Origin: Perca fluviatilis
Taxonomy: Eukaryota; Chordata; Actinopteri; Perciformes; Percidae
Direction of reading: 5' to 3'
DNA length: 64,000 nucleotides
NCBI RefSeq assembly: GCF_010015445.1
Contig: NC_053126.1
Coordinates: 19,527,169 to 19,591,168 of the forward strand
The translations under genes were made by a program, and so were the position numbers. This document shows, in pieces, positions 25,493 through 35,719 of this stretch (position 1 is the stretch's first letter; the number at the start of each line of letters is the position of its first letter). The notes beneath the pieces were generated by a model. That model was not told the origin of the DNA and did no database searches. It saw only the letters and a list, made by a program, of their open reading frames with translations.

Positions 25493-28400
25493 TTTACTGC
25501 AGACTATAAAGTGTGTCTCTTCAGCCGCTCTAACTGTGCCAGCATGGCTTTGATCTCAGTCTGGGGGAACCAAGCTACAGTGAATCACTGGGCTTTTACA
25601 ATAAAATGCATCTCTATCCAGGAATGATTCCCTCCAGCGAGTATGGACAACAGAATTCACTTGAGGAGGCTGATGCATGGTGTCCATCAGGGCTTCTGTA
25701 CTTCTGTACAGTAAAGCTGTTCCACAGCTCTACAAACCATTTTCTTTTATCTTCCTCAGTTTGAGGAGGAAGGAGTTGCACTGTGGCAATGAAATTATAG
25801 ATGGTCAAAATGATTATTTTTTCGAGCTGCTCTGGAGCTTTTGATCATATTACATCATCCATCCAACTTCCTATAGGCCTTTCTGAGCCATGATGGATAG
25901 TAAAATGTAAATTACTCATAAGTCAATATTAGGCCTGTCATGATAGCCAATAAATCAATTAATCGCACGATAAAAAAAAATGTGCTTGATAATTTTTCCG
26001 GCCACGATAATTTCCATTTGCATGCTTGTTTGTTGTCCTTGTCTCTCTCTACCAAAGAGACTGGAGGACCACTCTCGGTTCCTTAGCGTAACGAGTGAAC
26101 CCTCTTGTCAGTCGCATGGTCTTTGTGTGGGCGGGACTCCAGGCGAGAGAGAGAGAGAGACAGAGACAGAAAACACTAGTTGAGAGTTGGAGCAGGGTTT
26201 CCCGCAGCACTTTAAGACACTGTCAAAAAGAAAAAGAAAAGTGAAGACTGAAAAGCAGAACTATTTTGGTACAAACATTTACTCGCCATGTGGCAGACAG
26301 CCATATAGATAGATTTAATTTATTAATTATATATTATTTAAATTTAATATTTATAGTGTTAAATAATTGTAAACTGTAGTACAGAGTCTGTAGTCTATTG
26401 CACAAACACTTGAGGAATGCAGCAAACGTTTGACAGCCAGTAGGCTATGAATTGCCTGGGAGAACATACGTGTCACAAACGGCAATTCCACAACTGTACA
26501 TCAGCGTGAAAGACGACATACTAAAGGAGATCACAGACATATTGTGGATATTTAAAATGTCTTCGAGTTCCAGTGTTAAATATTTTTTAGAAATAAAAGT
26601 GTACTGATCTTTGAAAAGGTGTACCTGCATTATGCCATTATCATTAGATGCAAATGGTCTCTCAACGATAATATTATCGTTTATCACAATAATTTCTGGG
26701 ACAATTTATCGTCCAGCAAAATTTGTTATTGTGACAGGCCTAGTCAACATACATTTTTATTATAATCATAGTAATGCCAAAAACTGTGTCTGAGTTATTT
26801 ATGTTAAACAACAAACTGCTAGATGTATATGGGAATTGGTCCCACAGTCAGTGCTTAATGGACTTATCCTTAAAATTATGGTTTCTCACATGAGAAATAA
26901 AGGCCATTAATTAACCAATAAAATCAAGTCACCCATTTTCAACACAGCATGATGTGACAGAAAAGACAGAAAAGTTCAGCTCACCCCCTGCTGCTTCTAA
27001 ATTTATCATGTCTCTCATTTCAAGTGTCTTAAATTTAAAAACTAAAACTAAAAAAACAGCAGGTCTAATAAGGCAGCTGAAACAGGGACTTTTGAAACCT
27101 TGTCTACTTGAACAGTGTCATCATTTGTATCTTCTGAATGTATATTATGTTAGCTGTTTTTTTATTCATACATTATCTGTCTGTTGGTTAAGACATCTCC
27201 AGGGGCAACAACATTCATCTTAACTATAGTCTCTAAACATGTGAATGTGTGTGTGTCTGTGTAAGGAGCCTAATGTACCCTCTCGTAACAATTATTTGAA
27301 CTACATCATATCAGCATGGCAGAGAGAGAGAAAATCAGGGGGGGCAGGGATGGGGAGTGCTCAAGCCTCTTGGACCATGCAGCACTTCTAACACAGAGCT
27401 GCTTCATAATTAATGGGGACATACTTCAACACACCACTGAATAATGAAGAAGTCGAGGGCTCAGCACGGCAGCCGGATGATCGGACGAGCTAAGCTTTGT
27501 CATGTGAAGATGAGGGCCACTACAAACACACACGCAAACATTTAAACAGCTCTTTGATGAACTGTGCATTTACTACAATACTTGCACAGTATACAAAGCA
27601 GGTCAGAAGGTTGTAGTTTCAGAACTTGTTGCCAGATGTTACGGCTTAAGATTAGGAAGGAATCAATGGCTGTAACACAACAACCTGTCTGTCTTGGTTT
27701 CATATCAGCTGACATTACTTCACTGTGGACTTTTGAAGGGATTTTTAGTGATAACTGGGTCAAAATCACGAGGAGCGGAGACTGCTGCAAGACACCACCC
27801 TGCACTGTCATCCCTGTGTAGCAGGAGCTGTATGAGCTGCAGAGAGCTGAGCGCTGCACTGTTAAAAACACTGGAAAAATGAGGTTCCCATCAGCAGAAT
27901 GACAGTCCGTCACGCCCATAAATGTCGACAGACTTTCTGGACGCACCGATTGTAAAATGCTGGGCCAATACTAAATGTTCAAAATAACATGTTGGCCAAT
28001 AGCCGATGCAGATGTTTTTTGTTTATTTTGTTTTTGTTGCTATTGTTGCTCACCCTTTTGTGCCAGGGAAACAAAGAATTCTTATTTTTTTTTAAATAAC
28101 AGAAATGTTTTGAAGTAATTCAGCCCTCATTTCACTATCTTTGAATGAGCACAAATTCAATCATCCAAACAACCTTTAATATATCTTCCTTTCACATTAT
28201 AAAGATTATTTATTTGAAAACTGCTTTAAAAGCCTTTTTAATAATAGGCCGATTGCAATCAACAAGGCGAATACCAGCCATTACCGATTTTCGGCCAATA
28301 AATCGTTGCATCCCTACTTGCTGAAATGCCACCAATCTTCTTTAGTAAGGATGCATGCTGAGCACTGGACTTCAAATTCTCAAAAGTTTCCAGAATTTAT

Positions 28401-29673
28401 TGAGCTACACATGAAACTGCAGGCCCCCCATTTCATGTGATTTTAGTCCCGAAAAAAATGTTTGGTTTAAAAACCTATTCTTATACATTGTCCAACTGGG
28501 ATACTTCACTTTTAATCAAATTACAGATTAATCTATTCCTAATTTTTCTGGAAGATTCCTGAAATCTTGTCTGGGTGTATCTGGCCCCCAAATTAAGACC
28601 ACTGGGCTGAGAATTACAGAGAACAGAGCAACCTGTTGTGAAAATAAACAGAATCAGGGATATGAGAGTAAGAAATTGGCGAAAAGATGGGCTTTACCAT
28701 TAGTTACAACTTACCAAGGTGTTCCCGGTACTGTTCTTCACCCTGGTATCCAAGTAGTCATGAGCCATTTCCTCCTCCGACTCGATCTGCTGCACCAGTC
28801 GTTTTGGATAGGTGACCTTGGTGGCAGTATCCCCTGCCGGGATAAACCAGTCCCAGATACGTCCATCCTGCACCGGGCTCCTGTCCACACCTGCAGGTAG
28901 TACAACAGAGACACTCTCACCATAGACTCATGAGTGTACAGAGAGCTTGGCAAAGAAGGGACACACCTGAGCCTGTCTAAATTGGACCTGGTAGTGGTGT
29001 AGTAAGCAAATGGTAGAAGTTGATTGAAAAGTGATATATATTTAATAAGTCGTACTGTGTGAGCATTCAAATAAGTGTTTCTTACTGTGAGGTAATGGTG
29101 ACCTAATTAATCACACAGGCCAGTTAATAGCATTTTATCAGCCTCTGCTCTATCCTAAGAAATTTAGTGGACATATTAAGGATTTTATGGAAAATAAGTC
29201 ATGTAGTAATTTGTCATATAGTTTACAGGCTCTATAGTAGACTGACGCCCATTGACATATACACATGGCCTTTCTCAGCAATCATAAGGCTGTTAAACAC
29301 ATTGCCTTGGTGATTGACAAGTTATATCATAGTGCTCTCAGATGTGTATTAGTTTAAATACCCTGGAAATGGTTGTATTTACGTTGGATATAGGTTATGG
29401 GGCTGCAATGGAAATGTGTTGATGCAGCAAATCTACCGCATTGGAGAGTGCTTTCAGACCGAGCTCCCGCTATACTAAATCACAGCCTACACCTTAGAAA
29501 AGTGCTGGTGCAAGGGGGAAAATGTGGATGCAAAGGAAACGAAAAAGGTGCTCCCGCTCTTTATCCAAACCCCCTCTCTCTATCTTCTCTCTCTCCCTCT
29601 CTCTCTTACCTGAGACCGCCGCAAGCCTCTCGCCCACTGCAGCAAAGACCATGAAGCACCACACCGCCAGCAT
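11479..29673 (-). CDS. adam11: ADAM11, catalytically inactive disintegrin-metalloprotease-like receptor, complete
   Basis: 26 coding exons, 5' to 3': 29673-29610, 28890-28715, 25002-24926, 24558-24492, 22592-22510, 22363-22300, 22177-22117, 21646-21465, 20805-20734, 20545-20379, 20273-20189, 18495-18405, 17859-17808, 17245-17146, 16849-16778, 16683-16591, 16077-15997, 15911-15861, 15779-15716, 15603-15498, 15378-15259, 15128-14960, 14208-14097, 13296-13206, 11866-11849, 11494-11479. Phases agree throughout; 777 codons plus TAA. Signal peptide ([20 protein letters not shown]); propeptide with furin-like RRSKR near residue 234; metalloprotease-like domain (about 246-447) in which the zinc site reads [15 protein letters not shown], so HExxH is lost; disintegrin ([11 protein letters not shown], about 448-530); Cys-rich; EGF-like (to about 722); transmembrane ([20 protein letters not shown], about 741-760); short tail NIRRGRSGGG. 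The tail and membrane segment match ADAM11 rather than ADAM22/23. Family knowledge: neuronal LGI-binding surface protein, not a protease. The exon 23 donor (GTCCAT) is weak. Confidence 0.97.
11867..13205 (-). other. adam11 intron 24 with TA/CA microsatellites
   Basis: Intron between the transmembrane exon and the 18-base exon. It holds compound (TA)n/(CA)n repeats from about 12787 to 12905. No additional exon was recognised. Confidence 0.6.
12787..12905. repeat. Compound (TA)n-(CA)n microsatellite
   Basis: Alternating TA runs (about 12789-12825 and 12864-12900) interleaved with CA runs, read directly. Intronic in adam11. Confidence 0.9.
13769..13801. repeat. (CA)n microsatellite
   Basis: About 16 CA units in the adam11 intron between exons 23 and 24; (UG)n in the adam11 transcript. 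Confidence 0.93.
14214..14254. repeat. (GA)n microsatellite forming the polypyrimidine tract of an adam11 acceptor
   Basis: About 20 GA units on the plus strand, so (UC)n in the adam11 pre-mRNA. It begins five bases upstream of the exon 23 boundary at 14208, directly before the acceptor TTGTAG. Confidence 0.93.
16976..17045. repeat. TA-rich low-complexity tract
   Basis: Imperfect TA repeats within the adam11 intron between exons 14 and 15, read directly. Confidence 0.85.
18606..19055. mobile_element. Inverted-repeat element (MITE-like) in adam11 intron 11
   Basis: Left end TAAAGTAATAG followed by CAACATTTTGGGAAATATGC; right end, reverse complemented, begins TAAAGTAATAG and contains GACATTTTGGTAAATG. 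The body includes the GTTAGCTTAGCTTAGCATAA stretch of a very common fish repeat. Possible flanking duplications (AACCAGGAT / AACCATGGT) are imperfect. No coding capacity. Confidence 0.72.
19190..19940. mobile_element. Older interspersed DNA repeat, split by a younger insertion
   Basis: Unusually GC-rich (GCGCC, GCGCCCGGCGCAC) compared with its intron, and recognisable by sight as a fish repeat whose end reads TTAAAATAGGGCCCTTA near 19937. It is interrupted at 19399-19556 by a palindromic element with its own target-site duplication. Family not assigned; the left boundary is approximate. Confidence 0.5.
19399..19556. mobile_element. 158-bp palindromic MITE with 8-bp target-site duplication
   Basis: Flanked by identical TTTCATTG at 19391-19398 and 19557-19564. 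Terminal inverted repeats of over 50 bases: GGTAATACTTTACTTGAAGG on the left pairs with CCTTCAAGTAAAGTGTAACC on the right, continuing through GTGACATGACA / TGTCATGTCAC. The 8-bp duplication suggests mobilisation by a hAT-type transposase. No coding. Confidence 0.9.
20880..20945. repeat. (CA)n microsatellite
   Basis: About 33 CA units; (UG)n in the adam11 pre-mRNA, lying about 75 bases upstream of the acceptor of exon 20805-20734. Confidence 0.95.
25441..25486. repeat. (GA)n microsatellite
   Basis: 23 GA units in adam11 intron 2, read directly. Confidence 0.94.
25930..26742. mobile_element. Non-autonomous hAT-like element (813 bp)
   Basis: Ends are inverted copies: TAGGCCTGTCA on the left and TGACAGGCCTA on the right. 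Flanks are GTCAATAT (25922-25929) and GTCAACAT (26743-26750), an 8-base duplication with one mismatch. Subterminal stretches rich in CGATAA/TTATCG are also inverted. No transposase coding was found. Lies in adam11 intron 2. Confidence 0.85.
27938..28313. mobile_element. Putative DNA-transposon remnant in adam11 intron 2
   Basis: The left part reads GGACGCACCGATTG and the right part, reverse complemented, GGATGCAACGATTTATTGGCC; internal GGCCAATA/GGCCGAT motifs appear in both orientations. It resembles hAT-type ends, but the ends are degenerate and no duplication was found. Confidence 0.5.
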
Positions 29674-29839
29674 GATCTTCACATATTCCCCCGGATTACA
29701 ACATCGGGAGCCGCAAAATGTCACGAACCCGGCCGACGGAGGGGAGGAAAAAGACCAAATAAACGCACAGCAGTAATGATGGAAGAGCGAAAGTGAATCT
29801 GCTAAACATCTGATAATGCGCGTTCTCTCATCTCTCCCC

Positions 29840-29889
29840 CTCTCTTCGTCTCTCTCTCTCTCTCTCTCTCTCGCTCTCGCGCGCGCGCC
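29840..29889. repeat. (CT)n tract followed by a GC dinucleotide run
   Basis: Pyrimidine-rich CT repeats joined to GCGCGCGC, about 170-215 bases upstream of the adam11 start codon, so probably in its 5' UTR or core promoter; placement relative to the transcription start is unknown. Confidence 0.8.
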
Positions 29890-32143
29890 CTCTCTCAGCT
29901 CCGGCAAACACCGCTATTGAGAATTTGGATTAACATACCATAATAATAAATAATGAATCATAAGCCTAAAACGGAGATGATCAATAGGCTACATGCGTAT
30001 ATATACTGATAAGTGAGGAAATAGAGAGGAACGCGAGAGTGCGCACCGCGGATGCAGCTCCGCAAGGCTGCGCGATGGGTGTAGATATATAAGGTGGTAT
30101 AGCCTATACGAATCAGCGGTATGCGGAAACGAAGGGATGGGAAAGCGAAGAGAAATTAGTTGGGTATGCTGCGGTGAGGAGGACACGTCGAACCGTAGTA
30201 CCCTCCCTCATCCCGAGCTGCCTCCTCCTCCCGTTGCCAGGGAGAGAATGCGACAGCCCGGCTGATGCTGGGGTGCCGAACAGAAGCCATAAAAGAGATT
30301 AGGGATTCACAATTCATTCATTTACTCGATGTACGGGTATGAAAGGCGGAATATCTCGGAATGCATGAAGACTCGGTCTGTAGAGGATGAATGTGTGTCC
30401 CGAGAGAAACATCACAGATCAGAGGCCTTATCGTCATGTAGTCTCATGTTCCTCTTGTCTCTGCGGTAACCAGCTCAAGCAGTTCAGGATATTTTTGTCA
30501 TTCATAGTTTTACAAAAGGACTGTAATCATGCTGTTACACGTGGAGACGAGTCCCTCTCATTCTCTGCTGTGAAATATAAAATAAATCCAAGTGCCATAA
30601 CTTTAAATAAAAACAACAGTTCCATAACTAGTTCTACATTTAGCCTATATGGGATAAAAATAAAAGCTGGGTCTGTTATGATAATATTAAACCATATTTG
30701 CATTTCTAAAACGCGTTGTGATGATTGAAGAGAGGTAGATTTCCCCATTTTGTTATTTACAAAACTGTTTCTCAGTGTGATTTAGCTTATCTTACATGGA
30801 TCTAGTAGCTGTAGAAAAAAAATGCAACAAAAATGTTGTCTTTAGAATATCTATTAAAGTAGGACAGTTCTCTTCTCTTGAAGTGAATTCAGAAACTAGG
30901 CAGTGTAGACTAGTGCAAATTCAGCAGAACAGATTCTAGACAGATAAAGCAGTTTTTTCAGGCATCTTCATTTGAAGCATGCAATATCGGTACACTGGTA
31001 TTCACCAAAATGACCAGCCAATCATCATAAAAAATACTGTAAATATCCCCATAAGAAAGTTAGAAAATGTAACACTCCAAAACATGATCAATATCAACAT
31101 ATTACTGTGCAGATCTACACTGGCAACACGTTTAGTAGTGATTTAGGTAAACATGACAGGTCCTGTGTGATTTATGAATTCAATTGTAAATGTCCAAAAG
31201 ACAGTGTACCCAGGTTGTGGTGTAACAGTACACGAGCAATTGGCTTCTTATTAGGAACCATTGATCAATCAAACCTTGTAAGTGGAGACCTGCAGACAGT
31301 GCTCTATGTGTTGCTGTCTCAGCCCTGTGACCTGCAGGGTTTGCTTCCTTCCTTCCAGTTTAAGTTTTCCAGCTGAGCAGCCATCCCGCAACACATCCCG
31401 TTAATGGAGGCACATTGTGCACTGACAGCCCCCTCTGAATATTTCATCTACTCCCCTTTGAGACTAACAGGTATCAAGAGATAGTGGGGAAAACATAGGA
31501 GGAGAGCAGCAGGAAGAGTGTGGTATCAAAGGGCCAAATATGTGCTCATCTTGTCCCTCCTCCCCAAAAATAGGAAGGCTGCATAGAAATTTTAGATATC
31601 AAACTCAAAACAGACACCAATTCAGTTCAGACTGGCCTACTGTTAATCTGAATTCAAACAACATCACCATCAACATCACCACTATGCCTTTTATGATTTT
31701 CATGAATAATAATGTAAAAAAAACAAACATCTTATCCCACAGTATACTGGTGTAGTCAGTTAAGTATTCAGCAGTGGTACAGCTGAGTAACAAAAACGGC
31801 GCAGTCAGGGTGGCAGAGTATATGCTGGCTGTGTTTCACTTGGACATTAGTATGAGTGGTTGCTGTGGGGTCTAAGGAATTTAAGGGAACCCTGAAGAGG
31901 GCTAAAAGATAGGAGTGTATAAGAATGACTACTTGAATCAACTAACTGTCTCCATTTACAGCAGATATTGCCAAAAAGGTTTCTTAGATGTCTGTTCCTC
32001 AGACAAAGTCTTTGATAACAGAGGTTTGACATCTGTACCATCTTTGACTTCACATGAGAAAGACACAAGGCCATTTCCCTACTATATTTGAAATATCAGA
32101 TACACTATGTGTCTGGCTCAACAGGCTATATTTGCTGCAGAGT

Positions 32144-32145
<2 letters not shown>

Positions 32146-32194
<49 letters not shown>
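32146..32194. repeat. (TA)n microsatellite
   Basis: About 24 AT units about 570 bases upstream of the gtf3a start codon. Confidence 0.94.
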
Positions 32195-32201
<7 letters not shown>

Positions 32202-32762
32202 TATATGTGTGTGAAAAGTGTACAGTCAACCAAATGCACAGGCACCCTGCCCTCTACTGTGTGAATAGCTGTATCACACTTACAGAAAATTCTTTGAAAG
32301 ACTTTTATTATGACATGTTAGCTGAAAGTCATATTTCTATGTTGACTCATATGTATTGCTATCATCAATTGTTTTTTTATGTTTTGTATATCATGCTGTG
32401 ATTTTTTTTCTCTCTTCATCATGTCTCCTGTAAACTAGGCCTACCCTAGGCTACCTTACAGCTTAGCATGTAACACTTACAGGTTAACAGTGTGTGGCTC
32501 TGAGTAGTTGGTAGGCATGTGTTGGCTTGCCCTCGTTTCACGTTTGTTTGCACAGCTGAGCTTAGCAGTGCAATTAGGTTAATTAGTTTCAGCTTTACTT
32601 TTTGAGAGCTGCAAAGCGTTGAATCAGTGAACACTGCGGGTGAGCCGACGTTGCTAATTAAGAAAATAGGTTATTTCAGTAGGCTATAAGACAGGCAAAG
32701 AGACCGACGGCCTTTCCCATAATTTTTTTCTTCGGACAAGTGTTCAGAAGATAACAAGGAAA

Positions 32763-35402
32763 ATGAATGGTGTGCCCAATGAGAAACCTGTTGGCGGTCC
32801 ACGGCTGCGGCTGTTCAACTGCGCCCACGCTGACTGTGGAGCGACTTTCACAAGACAGTGGAGACTGAACGAGCACGAGACGGTGCACACCGGAGCGGTG
32901 AGAAAATATAGCCTGGCCTACCGCATAAATGTTCAAAATGTTTTAAATAAAGACGCCATTTTACTACACCATGTTACCATTTCAAAGAAGTGAGTATATG
33001 CTACTTGAAGTCGTTAACTGTCTCAACGGTTACCAAATGTCCACAGCGCCCGTGTCTCTGCACAATTGCCGGCTGTAGTCGTCGTTTCTCGAGAAAATCC
33101 CACCTGAGCCGCCACATGCTTCAGCACAGAGGAGTGAAACAATTCCAGTAAGTCACAAGAAGTCCCATTTGTAGGCTCCTGTTGCTCCTCACAACTAGGC
33201 CTACAACCTCACTTTAACTGTGCTTTCTGCAGATGCAAATTCGCGGGCTGCACGCAAAGTTTCTTCCACGCAGGCAAGCTGAAAAGACATGTACTCTACG
33301 CCCACGGAGACAAAAACCAGTATTTCAAGGTTTGTCTTAGTACACACGTATCCACGAGATGGCGCCAAAAGGCCACATTATCACCACTGTCACCACTCTT
33401 GATGTTGAATAGCCAGTTTTCAAGTCTTTTAAAATGTGATGTTTTCGCCTCCACAGTGCAACCAGCCAAACTGCTCCTTGACCTTCAAAAAACGCAGAAT
33501 GTTTAAACTGCACTTAAAGGAGCATGACGTGCCTATTAAGTCCAAGTATGTCTGTATCACATCTCAGAAGATGGCATAGATTTAGCTGTAGTGTAAAAGT
33601 GTGTGGTGTAAGATCACTCTGTAGTTTTGTCCTGTGAGTTAATGAAATGATGAGCCTGTCAAAGATTATGCACTTGCCATTTTAATTAATCAGATCTTGG
33701 ATGCCGGAGTACAGGCTCTGGCAGAGATAAATGAGTGGTTAAAGGGTGAGTGGGTGTGGCCCCAGTTGACTCAGTTAAATTTATTATTACCTCTGCCTGT
33801 CCCTGTTGGGGTACTTAGGTGTTCGAAGGATGGATGCGCTGCCACGTTCGACTCCCATATCTCCCGCAAAGCCCATGAGAAGAAGCACACAGGTTGGTCT
33901 ATTTCAATCTTAGTGAGGGTTCTTTGGTCTTCCGTCCCTGCATTTGCATGTGACCTTTTGTGCTTCGAAGTTGCTTCTTTCTGTGCATGACATGTATGGT
34001 ATATGGTTGCTCAAAGGGGCCCACGAGGGAGCCAACTGGTGATGAGCCTTTGATTTCCTGATAAACTCACTGGCTTGGTTTGGTCCGTGCAGGTTACCGC
34101 TGCCCTCATGCAGACTGCCAGGTGTTAGAACACACCTGGGGCAAACTTCAGAAGCACATGGCCAAACATCCAGGTAAATATGTTGTGGTTATAGTACAAA
34201 TGTACTGAAATCTATCCTAAATGTTTTGCTTCTGTTTTTTACATTTTGAGAATGTGTTGCAGCCACATTCACATGCCAAGTGTGTAAGAAGGTGTTTAAG
34301 AAAGCGGATGCTCTGCGGAGGCACAAACGCATCCATGCTTCCCATAAGCCCGTGCTGGTTTGTCCCAGGGACAACTGCCAGGCCTACTTCTCTACGACCT
34401 TTAACCTGCAACACCACATCCGCAAGGTGCACCTCGAGCTCCTCAAATACAGATGCTCCTTCCCTGACTGCCCGCGCATGTTTGCTATGCGGGTAAGTAA
34501 CATGTATTCTATTACTGGTCCTTGTGAGTAGATGTATTGGGTTTTTTTTGCATTCAAAGACTAAGGAGATCTTAAATTACCTTGAGTAATTTGCATGATG
34601 AACAACTGTCATTTAATAAACAGCATTAATATTCCAAATCTGACACTGTTCAGCCAAGGAAATGTAATTTCTGAAAATGCCAAATCCAATCATAATTCTA
34701 ATTTAGTGTTAAGAGAGTGACATGATTCCTGCACATTTTACTGCCATTTTGTGTTGAACAAAAGTTTAAACCAGTGTTATATTACATTATGGCTTGGTTC
34801 TATTACACAGGAGAGTATGATGAGACACCTGCTTCGCCACGACCCAAGCGCCACCACTCTGAAGGTAAGTCTGACGTCAGTATCCAACAGTACATATGTG
34901 GACTAAAGCCCCATACAGCAGTGAGCTGAGCTCTAAAGCTATCTGGCCATGGGAATTTATTTTGGATTTCTCTTTTAAACCTGTTGAAATCAAAACTCCT
35001 CTGTGCTTCTGGCCAATTGAAGCTTGAGTGTTAGGGCTTTACATGATTTTGTGTTCAAGCAAATCCAATTTCTACCAAGTTTTTTTCAAACAATATAGTT
35101 GGCGTCAAACTGCAAAAACTGACATTATTCCATTTGTTTAGAAACGTCAGCGGCCTAAGAAGTCCTGGCAGAAGCGTTTGGATGGACACCATCTACCCCT
35201 TGTGGAGGAAAACTTGCGTGGCCTCTTTGCCCTGCGAATGCGGATCTCCCGACGTGCCAAAGTGGAAACCAACCTTGCAGGCCTTTTCAATGAACGCAAG
35301 ATCCCTCATTATGTTGACCCAGAGGTCAACCTGCGCAATCTGTTTGGTATGAAACAGCCTCGCCCTTTGGAGAAGCCTGAGGTCGTACCACTAAAAGGTT
35401 AA
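32763..35402 (+). CDS. gtf3a: Transcription factor IIIA, nine C2H2 zinc fingers, complete
   Basis: Coding exons: 32763-32897, 33047-33147, 33233-33329, 33457-33545, 33819-33892, 34093-34173, 34263-34492, 34811-34864, 35142-35402; all GT-AG with agreeing phases, 373 codons plus TAA (human TFIIIA is about 365). Nine fingers in order begin FNCAHADC, CLCTIAGC, FQCKFAGC, FKCNQPNC, SKCSKDGC, YRCPHADC, FTCQVC, LVCPRDNC and YRCSFPDC. Finger 7 has the short CxxC spacing and finger 9 is split by the exon 7/8 boundary. The basic tail (KRQRPKKSWQKR) and NLFG/GLF motifs follow. Family knowledge: TFIIIA binds the internal control region of 5S rRNA genes to recruit TFIIIC and RNA polymerase III, and binds 5S rRNA in the 7S particle. 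The start is the only ATG ahead of finger 1 in frame that I see. Introns are short. All zinc ligands seem present. Confidence 0.96.
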
Positions 35403-35700
35403 ATAAAAATCAATCCAGACTAGCAGCGCATTTTGACTGTTAAGTTTGAACTTCCTGAAATCTGTGCAGGCTTTTAAGTTGTACTGTTTTTCTTACATTT
35501 TTGAGAAATTGGGTCTTTTTGTTTTTTAATGTAGATGACGTACATTAAAATATTTTTATTTCAAAGTAATTAAATGAATGTCACTCGACACATTGATTAG
35601 GATGTCAAGCTTTTGAGAATTTCAAACATTGAATTCTAGTTCTTTAAGACAACAAATCTTAATTGGAATGTTTATTTTGTAAAATGACATTTGCTGACCC

Positions 35701-35706
35701 AATAAA
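35701..35706 (+). terminator. Candidate gtf3a poly(A) signal AATAAA
   Basis: AATAAA about 300 bases after the gtf3a stop codon. An earlier AATAAA lies immediately after the stop at about 35402-35407 but is unlikely to be used that close to the coding end. Confidence 0.6.
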
Positions 35707-35719
35707 ATGAGTTACATTT

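Larger units (their letters stand above)
29674..32762. other. Divergent intergenic region between adam11 and gtf3a
   Basis: About 3.1 kb holding the promoters of both genes. The adam11-proximal part (29674-30270) is richer in C and CpG, with a (CT)n tract near 29840-29871 running into GCGCGCGC at 29879-29887. A (TA)n tract lies at 32146-32194. No exon recognised. Confidence 0.6.
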
